Assembly (NCBI GenBank): GCA_022457065.1
Contig: JAJGBQ010000001.1
Location: 2,914,001 to 2,978,000, forward strand
DNA from: Curvularia sp. ZM96
Lineage: Eukaryota; Ascomycota; Dothideomycetes; Pleosporales; Pleosporaceae
Length of the DNA: 64,000 nt
Reading direction: 5' to 3'
In this document: positions 1 through 10,736 of the stretch, piece after piece
How positions within the stretch are numbered: position 1 is the stretch's first letter
Layout of the letters: the number at the start of each line of letters is the position of its first letter
Position numbers and translations under genes: made by a program
Notes under the pieces: model-generated
The model's input: only the letters and a program-made list of their open reading frames with translations
Told to the model about the DNA's origin: nothing
Database searches by the model: none

Positions 1-413
1 CCCTTGAAGCGAAACCACACCTCCTTCACCCCCGTTAATCCCGCTTCTTTGAAGCCAAAGCTGCGTACGCCGAACCGCCTTCCTTCTCGTACGCACATGC
101 CTGACAGATCGAGCGGTAAATGCAACATCAACTGCGTGATCTCTGCCGCACAAGCTGGATCCAGTAGTTCCCGCGTTCGAGTGCGAAGGTGCGCGGCGCT
201 GGCCCAGGAGAGGGGGTAGATGGTGCTTTGAGAGCGCGCGAGAGAGGCGTATTCGGAGTAGAGCTGACGGCAGGTCCAGGGAAGGGCCATGGCGCTGGTG
301 AGGAGGGAGAAAGGGGGTGGTGTTCCAGGGGCGCGATGAAAAGCATAGAGGATTATATGGTTGCGGATTTCGCCGGGGAGAGTAAGGAGATGGGAGGCTT
401 GAGGTTGAAGCAT
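1..413 (-). CDS. Partial F-box/2EXR-like protein (N-terminal part, runs off the left edge)
   Basis: The frame is open from an ATG at 413 to the window edge, about 137 codons, with no stop. The N terminus contains LLTLPGEIRNHIILYAF, followed about 30 residues later by ALPWTCRQLYSEYASL. This 'LP-E-R--I' opening followed by a 'L--TCRQ-Y-E' segment is the usual start of fungal F-box-like/2EXR proteins, a large lineage-expanded family of mostly unknown function. The start was chosen because it is the first ATG that keeps the whole motif. The 3' end lies outside the window, so length and domain completeness cannot be judged. The family call is inference from two short motifs. Confidence 0.6.
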   Translation of the reverse strand, partial: MLQPQASHLLTLPGEIRNHIILYAFHRAPGTPPPFSLLTSAMALPWTCRQLYSEYASLARSQSTIYPLSWASAAHLRTRTRELLDPACAAEITQLMLHLPLDLSGMCVREGRRFGVRSFGFKEAGLTGVKEVWFRFK

Positions 414-1770
414 TTGGGGATGGAAAGTTGGTTCTTTTATTATTGGCGGGTTTTGCATTGGTGTTATGCCTATAGTGTTGTTTCCCTTATATCTTTTGGG
501 TGTACAAGTTTGGAGACTAAGAATGGCGTTCGTGGTGATGAAATCGCGTCTTGGAGGAGAGTGCAGTTGCTGGGTTACTTGATGTACTAGCTCCGGCCCC
601 ACTATGGCCCCTCCAACGGCGTGGCCAACGTTACTGCTCTGGCTTGGTTCGGTATAGATGGTTAGTAGAACTCGCTGTCATCTCAGCCAGCACGTGACGC
701 GAGCAAAAAATTCAACAAAAACATACGACAGTGGGAATTCGCCAGTGGTCACCCATCTAACTACTAGCCTAGTAGTCTTAAGAGGATAATCTATAGATAA
801 TAGTTGTAAGGGGCAAGCTCTAGTGAGCTGAACGTATGACTACCTACGCAATCCCTTTACCAAAATAATCTTTCCATTTACAGCGCTATAGGCTTGAGTT
901 TGATATCAACGGAACTGGCAGACACCAGCCTTCCAAATTCCACATCTCAGGTGATCCAAAACGGTGTTAAATGACGCTTGTTGTCCAGTTGTCATCAATC
1001 GTCACTCATAACCAGTCTGGACTTGTTGACGAAACGAAAGCCAACGAGCAACAAGACGCGACTCTGTCGCGTCATGAGGAGCCTCTCACTTGTATCTGGC
1101 GGTTCCTGCAACAAGACAGGCAAAAGCTATAACTCTTACACCAAACCCAAAGTTCATATTGAAATGCTTTAGCAGCACATGGGAATTGTAGAGTATTTTG
1201 TACCGGCCTTTTGCAAATTCTAGAGCATCGGTGAATCTGTGTGTTAAGGTGTTCGGTCGTCGTTCAGCCACAACTTTGAAATGCGCCGGCTTGGTCGATA
1301 GCGTCAGGCTCACATACACGACGATGCACGAAACCCTCGATCTATAGTTCTTCCGCTCAGGGTACCCCAATGGGATAACACAAACAAATAGTAGCGGCAT
1401 TAACATCGACCGGCATGTACATCTTGCCGAGTGTAGACTTTCTCTGGAGCAAACCGGAGATAAGCGGACTTAGCGGTGTAAACACAACCTTCCATAAAGA
1501 AATACGATGTAACACTGTCCGACCCACAAATCACTATACTGGATGAGGTGACCGGCGGTCAACTTGTTCAGCCGCTCTGTGGGGTCTCTCGGTGTCGCAT
1601 TCGGATTTGGAGATGTACGTAGGTGTCGTGAAGCAAAATACTGTTTGTATGTACTGGAACCACTACTACATAAGAGAGGGATCACTGTCCTTTTTAGTCT
1701 CAATCATACTATCATTCCACTCATACTATTACCACTTCAATCTACGATCATCAACTCTTCACAGCCAACA
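414..1770. other. Intergenic, no gene supported
   Basis: This stretch separates the truncated left-edge gene from the oxidoreductase gene. Several short open frames exist on both strands, but none has a recognisable domain, a plausible splice structure or a start context that stands out. The last 100-200 bases are presumably the promoter and leader of the gene starting at 1771. Confidence 0.4.
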
Positions 1771-2995
1771 ATGCCTCAGAACAAAGCTGCCTGGATCACC
1801 TCGCCTGGTGCTCATCCCTTTGTAGTCAAAGAAGCACCGTATCCAAGCGCTGGACCTGAAGAAGTGGTCATTAAGAATGCGGCTATTGCTATTGTATGTC
1901 ATTGTCCAGTCTCAGGGAATATAGTGCTCAAATTTAATGCGTACAGAATCCCGCGGATTGGAAAATCCAATACCACAGCGAGGAGCACAAATACGTATAC
2001 AACTACCCGTTCATCCTCGGTTTAGACTGCGCTGGTACAGTTGAAGATGTCGGTAAAGGGGTAACGAGATTCGCAAAGGGAGATAGGGTTATTGCGTACG
2101 TCTACTTTCTTATTCCCTTTTGCTCCTACCTTTCCTAGAGACGATACATTACTTCCGAACTACATCCTTGCCTCTGCCGGCCACGAAAACGGACTAAAAA
2201 AATGCATATCACAGATTTTGTCCCTCACTTCTTACCAACGATACCGCACAGTCCGCCTTCCAACACTACACCCTCGTGCCAGCCAGCCACACCATCTCTA
2301 TCCCCGCTTCCCTCCCCTTCAAAAACGGTGTCGTACTACCTCTCGCCCTCGCAACCGCTGCATCTGGTCTTTACCCACCCAATTTACTCAATCTGCCTCT
2401 ACCAACTACCCCACCACGCAAGACCGAGTTGAAAAAGACGATACTAATCTGGGGTGGTTCCTCCTCTGTCGGACTCGCTGCGATCCAACTCGCTGTCGCA
2501 TCCGGTCTCCGCGTCATCGCGACATGCTCCCCGGCTAATTTCGAATTGGTGAAGAGCGTGGGTGCGGAAGAGTTGTTTGATTATAGGTCTGCGTCTGCGG
2601 CGAGCGATATCGTGGCTTTACTCCAGCAACCCGACACTGAATTCGCCGGTGTGTACGACGCCATCTCCGAATCTTCTAGCTTCGGCATGATCAAATCCAT
2701 TGTGGAAACCCTCCAAAGCAAGGCGCCCATAGCAGTCGTTATGCCGTGTGCAGCGGACATGGCATCAGAGTGGTACAACCCACAGTTCCTCATGGCGTTC
2801 CAAATCTTGGCTCCACCGCATCAGGATATTGGGGAATACATCTTTGGTGAGTTTCTCCCTGAAGCACTTGAGAAGGGGGTAATGCACGCTAAACCCGATG
2901 CTGAGGTTGTGGGGAAAGGGCTGGAGAGCATGCAGCATGGTGTAGATGTGTTGAAGAAGGGAGTCAGTGCGAAGAAGATTGTTGTGGAATTGTGA
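1771..2995 (+). CDS. MDR-superfamily zinc-independent oxidoreductase (enoyl reductase/quinone reductase-like)
   Basis: Three exons, 1771-1893, 1947-2095 and 2215-2995, give 350 residues. Both introns are GT-AG (53 and 119 nt). An N-terminal GroES-like fold (about residues 1-115) contains NPADWK and a PFILGLDCAGTVEDVGKGV block. The Rossmann half carries the nucleotide-binding turn GGSSSVG at about 171-177. The cysteine and histidine zinc ligands of classical alcohol dehydrogenases are not visible, so this belongs with the zinc-independent quinone oxidoreductase/trans-enoyl reductase-like members (fungal CipB/ToxD-like proteins). It probably reduces a C=C or quinone substrate with NADPH in the cytosol. 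The substrate cannot be inferred. No biosynthetic cluster genes adjoin it, so a secondary-metabolism role is not supported. Confidence 0.88.
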
Positions 2996-4691
2996 GGGGA
3001 ATGTTGGATTGGAGTTTAGCTTGAGTAGGAGATAAGGGACGTGTTCGGGTGGTACTCGCAGTGACCATAGAACAAGACAATAAAATCACCTTGCATAAGA
3101 ATGCCTGTTCTTCAGCGAATTACCATACAATATACAAACAGATTGTCTTACCCACGAAACACTACGAAGCACTGTGATGCGAAAAACAAGTAATTGGACT
3201 GCGTTCATTCATAGCTCTTCCACAAACGACTACCGAATCTTCATCGCGCATCTTCTACGACTCGCAAGTATAACACCAAGGCTCAGACCACCCGCGGTAC
3301 TATGGGAATTGATCCACCCGATGCACTGACGACCGTAGCAAGACCGGCGATGGCGACAGGGTCCTCGATAATCTGGTTCCGGAAAGCGACAAGTACACCG
3401 CTAATTGGCTGTTCTTCCAAAAGCTGCTCGACCTCTGGGCCCAGAGAAACAGTAGAGACGAAAGGGCTCAGGATACAAAGGCTCGACGCTTCGATATCCG
3501 CGGATATGAACCACAGGCGAGCCGTGCAAACCGCGGTAGAGATCCAAGCGCAGGACCAAGACCGACGAAACGAGTCATGAAAACCGTGGAACGGACCTAC
3601 ACAGATGTTTTTCGGGTTCAGCCTGCGCATCTCACACTTGACTGGTAGGGTGGGGAAAAAACTGCTGTGCAATAGATAAAAGCCCGCACTCCCTCATCTA
3701 ACGTCCACTCTGATGTAGTATCTTGTTAGTCATCAACAAAGGGGGGTTATACGTACGTATACCTCCTGCTTCTCAGAACTCAGCTTTCCATCATGGTGGA
3801 CTCGAATCATTGGGAGGCCAACCCTACCTTTGTAATTTGTCCTTGTGCCCCTTCTCCCAGAACCCTGGCAACCCCATTGTGTATTGGCTCTTCGGTCGAC
3901 GCACTGTGAGGGATGCCCGAGGACGCTGGAGTTGGGGGGCAGGCGATCGAACGCAAGGGGAGGCGACCTGCTGGTGTCGGTTCGTCGAAAAAGGTCCATC
4001 GGCTAGTGATGACACTTGCTCGAGCAGCTAGACTTTCGAAAGAGGGTATGGCAGCGGACGAAGCACTTCTGAAGCCGTATGAACAGTGGAGGCGGAGAAA
4101 GTATCGGAAGAGTTGTTGGACATGGATCGAATGATTGTAAGGTACTCAAGAAGCATATAGAAGTAAGGGTTCAGGGAAAACAAAGCTGAAAGTGGTGTTG
4201 GAGAGTGACGGAGGAGAGAGGAAGACGAGCTGTTCAAATAGGCTTCTAAGTTCACTTGTTCTTGCTCTTGTTACTATGGCCTTGCTACTCTCTCGGTGTA
4301 AACAGCATCTCCTCCTGTGCATCAGGAAAGCGTAGATAAAAGAAGACGGAAGTCTAGATCGATCATTGGGTAAGAACGCTCTGAAACTTCCTTCTGTACT
4401 ATCAACATTTGATTCTGCACCAGGTGCTAAACACCAGAAACGAAAGAGTGCGACGGCTTGGAGAATCGTCTTCAAAGTAGATGTTTTTTGCGATTCAGTC
4501 AATCATGCTATATAACCTTGGATTTGCTTTGCCAGCCTTGAAAACATGTTGAACCAGCGTCTTAGAGTAGATGAGTCAATTGACAAGTATTGGGTTGGTA
4601 TTTTTGCAAATCTAGCCATTATTATAACGCAGAAACGTGAAGCACTAATATTGCCACACCACTAATCCATCAACGCAACCGCCACACCTCT
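2996..4691. other. Intergenic, no convincing gene
   Basis: This 1.7-kb stretch lies between the convergent 3' ends of the oxidoreductase and the acid phosphatase. A minus-strand open frame around 3283-3660 and several overlapping frames at 3720-4500 were examined. None shows a domain, a signal peptide or a clear splice pattern. Confidence 0.35.
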
Positions 4692-6141
4692 CTACTCCTC
4701 CTCCACACACCCTGCATCCTTACACTTCTTCTTATCACACACCTTGTGAAAGTCCGCATGCGCCTTCGCCCCCTCGCCAATCAGCTTCCTAAACTGCCCA
4801 AACTCGCAACTCGCGCCTGGACCATCCTGGCACGCTGGGATGGGGCGAGGCGCCGTATTCGCGATGAAGCGGATGTACACACCGGGGCCATCACCATGCA
4901 CAGCGCCTCTTTCACACGTCATTTTCTCCATGCCTACATGACCGAGGAAAGGGATGAGGTCGCTCATGCGCCAGGCGCGCGTCCAGTTGATGTGGTCGGT
5001 TGGGAATTGCTCTGCGGCGTTGGAAGAGGAGTTGAAGAGGCCGAGGGCCGTGGCAATGAAGGGGGGTACTTCGCGGTGGGTGAAGCCGAGGAAGAAGCGC
5101 TGCGAGTCGGGCCAGCCGTCGCCGGGGGTGTCGTGTTTTTCAATATGCGCAAAGAGCTCGGATTGCGCTTGGAGCCAGGGGAAACCGAGGTAGGGTGATA
5201 GCGGGTTGAGGGGACCGACCATGTAGGCGTATTTCAGGTCCCAGGCGTACTCGTATGCCATCCATTCTGAATCGGTGAACTGGGAGCAGATGGGGCTGCG
5301 CTCGCCTCTGATGGCCGACTCGTAGCCGCAGAGCATTTGGAGGCCGACGATGTCTTTGGGCTTGAGCTCAAAGGGTACGTAGGGTGAAAGACGCTTTGCG
5401 ACGCTCTTGCCGTACATCTCAATGACCTTCTGCTGTTCCTTCTCGCCGGGCTTCTTGGAAAAGTTCTTGCAAGACTTGTGCGGGATAAGATATTCCATGG
5501 AGCCGTTCTTGTTCTCTGTAATGCGCACGATTTCAATATCGTCCTCCTGGGGGAAAGCCTTGACAAAGTTCTCGGCAGTGTCGAAGGTCCTGCTCTTCTT
5601 GTCCGCCAATATCCTCTTTGTTTCAGGGACAAGATGCGGGTACCGCTGCAGCAAGTGTTTTCCCACCAGTTTCGCGTCCACAGCACCGGATGGTGTCAAT
5701 TCTTCCAGTTTGTCTTCCAAGATGGGCGACTGCCATTTGCTCATGAAAGCCAGGGGTCCGGACCATCCTTGTCGATGCTTTTCCAATTTCCAAAGGAAGG
5801 GTTTGATGTATTCTTCATACTCGTCATCGTTTGAGTAGATGGCACCATGGCGAACAATGTAACTCGCCGCTGTCACATTACAGCCTACGGGAGGTGTGTG
5901 CTCCAGACCAAAACCTGCAGACAGTGAGCGAGCTAGCTTACAATAAATTCCCAATGAATTCATTACCTATGGCATCGAAGTAGGGTGATATTCCAGGAAG
6001 ATGCAACAGTGGGTCAAATTTGTAGTTCTGCGAATGGTCCAGCGGCCTTAGTGGTGATTGCGCTTGGCCTTGCGCCTGTAGGAACAAGGGCACCGTTAAA
6101 GCCGAGGCTGGGACAGCCAGCAAGACAGCAATGGACAGCAT
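4692..6141 (-). CDS. Secreted histidine acid phosphatase (phytase/MINPP-like branch)
   Basis: Two exons, 5967-6141 and 4692-5914, flank a 52-nt intron and give 465 residues. The N terminus (MLSIAVLLAVPASALTVP) looks like a signal peptide. The histidine-phosphatase signature is at about residues 80-82 (RHG), followed by AIYS rather than the usual x-R-x-P. SRTFDTAENF at about 166-175 fits the family's R-x(3)-[ST]A segment. The distal motif is HRE at about 338-340, matching the H-x-E form of MINPP/phytase-type enzymes in which Glu acts as proton donor. Several cysteines in the last 75 residues fit a secreted, disulphide-bonded protein. It likely releases phosphate from extracellular phosphomonoesters or phytate; substrate choice is inference. 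The changed residues after RHG may be a subfamily trait. Confidence 0.85.
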
Positions 6142-7115
6142 CTCGAAGCTTACACGGAGTAGCTTCCGGTGCGACTATAGGGGCCAGGTATGGTATTATA
6201 AAGATAGACTTGAAGAGTTTGGCAACAGGGCGACGCGCTGTTTTGTTGACTTGTATTTTCGGTGACGTACTGGTTCCACTAGGTCCCTTTTTGGCGCGCT
6301 AGTCAATGCGCCCTGGAGCCAAGGGTCCAATATCGTCACTTGTAGCTCGTGATAGAGATAATACATGATGTCCTGTTGCGCATTACCTTCCAATTAGAAC
6401 AAGAGACAGCGCTTGTCACAAGCCTGGGACACAAGCCATCTGCATTAGTTGCTCGAACATACAACGTTTAGACCACCTACCGTACACCGAGTCCACTACA
6501 GATGTCATCCATAGGTATCTTAGGAAAAGAAAGGATTGCAATTTAGTTGGTACAAGAATTAGCACTAGACTATGAAGACTAGTGTATACTGCCGGCCATG
6601 ACACTATGGTGGCATTGCACAGCTGGATACATGCCTCCATGTCAATTGCTGCATGTTGTAAACAGGACATATCGGTTGGTATGCATAGGTAGACACTGCT
6701 CCATCACACTCCACTGAATTTGTCCTCCTCTACCGCAGCTCTTCGCACGCAAATCCTTAGCGTCCTCGCTCGCATACAGGATGCTCCTCGTGGACGCACG
6801 TCGTCCGTTTCGTAGGAAGGAGCCGTTGCTTAGTTCATCGAACGAAGTCACGCTGTTGTGGAGTTGATCAAACGGTGATACCTACCAGGTAAAGTTGCAT
6901 GCTTTCTGTTATAGCAGTGGCAAGCGTGGAAGCCTTTGATGTTCGTACTCGGATGCTATCCGTAGTATCATGGACCCAACAATCATGTCCTACATCATTA
7001 GTTGAATTCGTGTGGATTGTAAACGTGAACTGCATGAGATGTTGGGGCTAACGCCATCTCTCAAAGCTTCGACACTGCGCGCGATGCAAGGCAATTCGAA
7101 GGGAAGAGCAGAAAC
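6142..7115. other. Intergenic: promoter side of the phosphatase and 3' side of UPF2
   Basis: No supported gene. The part next to 6141 is presumably the phosphatase promoter; the part next to 7115 is the UPF2 3' untranslated region. Confidence 0.4.
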
Positions 7116-10100
7116 CTACCAGTTGACATCTGACAGTTGCAATTTTCTTGCACGTTGGTTGCTGCGATTGGTCCCAGCTTTGTCCAGGCGCGGCTGCGCA
7201 TATGGATTCGGAGTCTTGTCCAGGCCTTGATATGTTTTAGTGCGTATTCTATTGGTGTTAGGTTGAAGGGTGTAAAGAAAAGGTGAATCACCAGTTGTGT
7301 CGTCGGCGTCCTCGCGAGCTTCGTTGTAGTTAAGAACAAGGCTCTTGATACGCTGTCGTTCCTCTGTGTCGGCTTGTTGCTTGTTGCGCATGGCGACAGC
7401 AAATGTCGAGTCTGAAGGTAGGTCAATAGATCGGGTTTGCGTGCGGTTGCCACGCTTGCTTAGGAGCGAGAATTTCATTGTCTGCGATGAAGGTGCAGCG
7501 ACCGGAGCTGGCGCTTCACCTCCACTGTCTTCAGCGTTGACAGGAGTCTCTCGGGCGCGGCGCATGGGCAGTGGCACATCAAACACAGGCTTTCGGTCGT
7601 GCTTGCGCGACTCTGCGCTCTCAGACATGAGCTTGGCAAGCTCGCGGTCAAACTCAGCATCGGCTTCAGGATCACGTTCGTCTTCCTGCCGTGTCACCAC
7701 AATGCGTTCCTCTTCCTCGTCTGACGAAGCTTGCTTGACAGGTTCATCGTCTTCTGACTCGTCTTCCTCGTCACCAGATGATTTGTCGCCTTCGCCTTCT
7801 GGCATTTCGACGTCCTCGTCGTCTGGGCCATCTAACTCATCATCAGATGCAGACACGTCATCCTCGTCCGGCTCCACAGGCTTGTCCGCTGCCGCGGTCT
7901 GGTAGTTCTGCTTGACGGCTTCAGCAAAGGCACGGGATGCTTCCTCCGGATCAGTGATGATCTTCCACTGTGGTCGGACGAGGTTGTATGCATCTTGTAC
8001 GATAAACTCCACATCCATTGGGAGCGCCTCCTTCATGCAGACATAGTATTGCAAAAAGGTAAGGAAGAAGTCGAGCTTCTTCTTTGCTGCGCCTTTGTCA
8101 TAGTACATGCCGCATGTCTCCAAAAGATTGCAGACTAAGCGGATGCGGAAGTAGTCGTCAGGAAGGTCCAAGGGATTGTACACTCCGGGTCGTATGTATC
8201 CACCCTCCCAGCCGTAATTCAACAGCTTGTACAGGGTGTCGAAGATGAGGGGCGAGTCAACCAATCGATATATATATAGCTCACCAAGGTACTTGACTTC
8301 AGAGATACGTCGCTGATTGAACTTGAAGTCGTTCAACTCGAGTCCAAAGGTGATTGACTCGAGGAGATCGTCGATGACTGAAATCGCAAAGTCCTGATGA
8401 AATCGATGGATGGTCCCCAGCATAACGGCTAGAAGGTGGATGTTGCTGTACTTGATCTTTCCAGGCTTCGCAAAGACCTTGTGAAGAAGATGGACCACGT
8501 CTTCCTCTTCCCAGTGCATCTTGCGGATCTGCTTGATGGTTTTGTCCAGAGAGCGGCGGGTCAAATCCTGGTACATAATCTTGCGTAGGAAGAGCTCGAT
8601 CGGAGTGCGTTCTTTTTGCTCAATTGCGGCACGCTGCGGGGGGTTCACGTAGTAGACAGCGTTTTCGATCAACATACGCTCCTGCTGACCGATGACTTGA
8701 GCAGCCTTTTTACGCTGAAGAGTCTCTAGGAAAGAGGCCATGCGAGGAGACGTCTCTGGATTGCGGAGTAGATAACGGCCGCAATTCTCCAGCAGATTAC
8801 AGATAATCTCAATGTTCATGCGTGAAAAGTCATCCAAGCTGACCTTGAGACAGTGGAAAATGACGTGTTCAGGCACGACGCCGAACTTGGTCAGTTCGGC
8901 GAGGTAGCGGACATTCTGTGTACGCACTTGTCCAAGGAAATCTTTGGATTTACGCCGCTGCAAACTCCTAAACTCCTCGTCAAGGTAGGATACCAGTCCT
9001 TGTGGGACGTCAGACATGTACTTTCCGAGCGTGGCAATAAGTCTAGAATAGAGAGGCAGCAAGTCGGACCGTCCCTTGGGAATTTCCTGAACGGCCTTGA
9101 TAAGACGATTGCGCGAAGCTTTTGAATTTAGGAAACAAAAGTCCATTGCAGTCTGATCTACTGCATCTTTGGTCGCAAGCTCGGGTAGGCGTGCCAAAAG
9201 GGCATCAACCTGCGCCCCAACAGATTTGTTGGCGATGGCAGTAGACTGGTCATCCCCATCGGCCGCTTTGCTATCAGTGGGTGTGTCTGCTGCCTCCTTT
9301 TCGGAGCCCTCGGGCTTTGGCTCAATTTTCTTGCCGACCTGCTCATCGCCATCCGGCTTCTTCTTCTTTACTTCTTCGAGCAAGATTCCCGGGACACGGT
9401 CTTTCAAGTCAATCAGATTCTCATAGAAACGGCGCTCTTCTTCATCTTCCCATATGCCAGCTCCATCACTCTGGCCGCGTAGATACTCACCAGCCTTGAT
9501 CAGGCCAATAGAACCGTCACCCGTGTTTGAAGAGCCGTCCTTCTCCTTCAAGTCCGGCATTTCTGCATTCAATGCATCGGCCAAGACTTGTGCATTGGCT
9601 ACGAGTTTTTCTTGCGACTTCATCTGTTTCTCATAGTTGGACTGGCGATCCTCAAAAACCTCACCAGACTTGACATATGCTTCGGCATTTTTACGACCTT
9701 GACTGAGTATGTGTTTCTGATCACGAAGGAGGTGTGCTTTGACGTCTTCGAAATAGCGGGTGAGGATGTTCCGGAACCGCTGTTGCAATTCTGGGGAGAC
9801 AAGAGGCTGATCTTTGCTGTCGTCATGGTCGTCCTCGGCGCCAGACACGTCGCCGTTGTTGTCTGGTACCGTAGTTCCGTCGTCATTGACAGTCTTGCGA
9901 CCCTCGGCAGAAGGCGGCTTGGTGCCGAGTATATCCCATGCAAAAGCCTTGACGAAGATGACGACCAGAGGCAGATTGACGTGTTCGCGGTCGTGTCCAA
10001 GCATGTCCTTCAGGACTTCGAGCGGAAAAGGCTCAGCGTCGGCGTTCTCTGCGCGCGACTTTGTCTTGGTCGAGCCTTCAATCAGCTTGCCATTATCTTT

Positions 10101-10736
10101 GCTCTTGCTCGCTTCTTCAGGCCGAGTTACGTCATCCAGACTTCGCAGAACACCCACAAGCCAGAGTTCTGTAGCAACGCGAAGGAGTACACGCTGACGT
10201 GCTAGACGTTCTTTTTCTTCACGCTCTCGCACATCCTGAGCGAGCGTCTTCAGATGTGACTTGTCCGGGGTGGCAAGTCCCCTCCCAATGTACCAGCCAA
10301 TGTATCCAGTGAACTCAGTGGGGCCAAAACGTTGGTGGAGGGCGCTGACGATTTCGACACCGGCCGCAATCTCTCCGGGTGTCTTGAGCTTACACAAGCC
10401 TTCGTAGCAGGCGGATATGATTTCGGAAAGATATTTGTGGAGAGACAAGGCGCGAATTTCTTGGAGGAACTGGGCTTGGGCAGAAGCGGTGATGGCGGTT
10501 CGGAGGCGCTTGATGAAGGCGGTGTTCTTCTTCATGGACGAGTCGAGGGAGCCTTGGACGGCAAAGACATCTGTCCTGTTGTTAGCAGGCAAGTTGTGGT
10601 TATCAGTCCGCTGGATGTATGTACCTTGGTCGCCATCCCAGGCGCGAATGTTGAGTTCACGAAGCTCTCCTAATGGCTATTAGCACCCGACTGCAGGTTG
10701 CAACCAGAGATGCGTACGCTTCCTTTGCCGCTCCAT
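7116..10736 (-). CDS. UPF2: Nonsense-mediated mRNA decay factor UPF2/NMD2
   Basis: Three exons, 10718-10736 (only 19 nt), 10625-10669 (45 nt) and 7116-10570, give 1172 residues. The N terminus reads MERQRKRELRELNIRAWDGD before the first helical repeat domain. Three MIF4G domains can be followed, at roughly residues 30-260, 500-670 and 715-900. An acidic Asp/Glu-rich stretch follows. Then comes the conserved UPF1-binding region containing EERIVVTRQEDERDPEADAE and FDVPLPMRRA. UPF2 bridges UPF1 and UPF3 on terminating ribosomes in the cytoplasm. The start was chosen because the 19-nt exon supplies the family's conserved basic N terminus; both small introns have good acceptors and branch sites (GCTAATAG and CTAAC). 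Confidence 0.95.

Noticed and set aside
3283..3672. Minus-strand open frame of about 115-129 codons
   Set aside because: No ATG at its 5' end, no domain, no signal peptide and no splice evidence. It has some hydrophobic patterning but not enough to call a gene.
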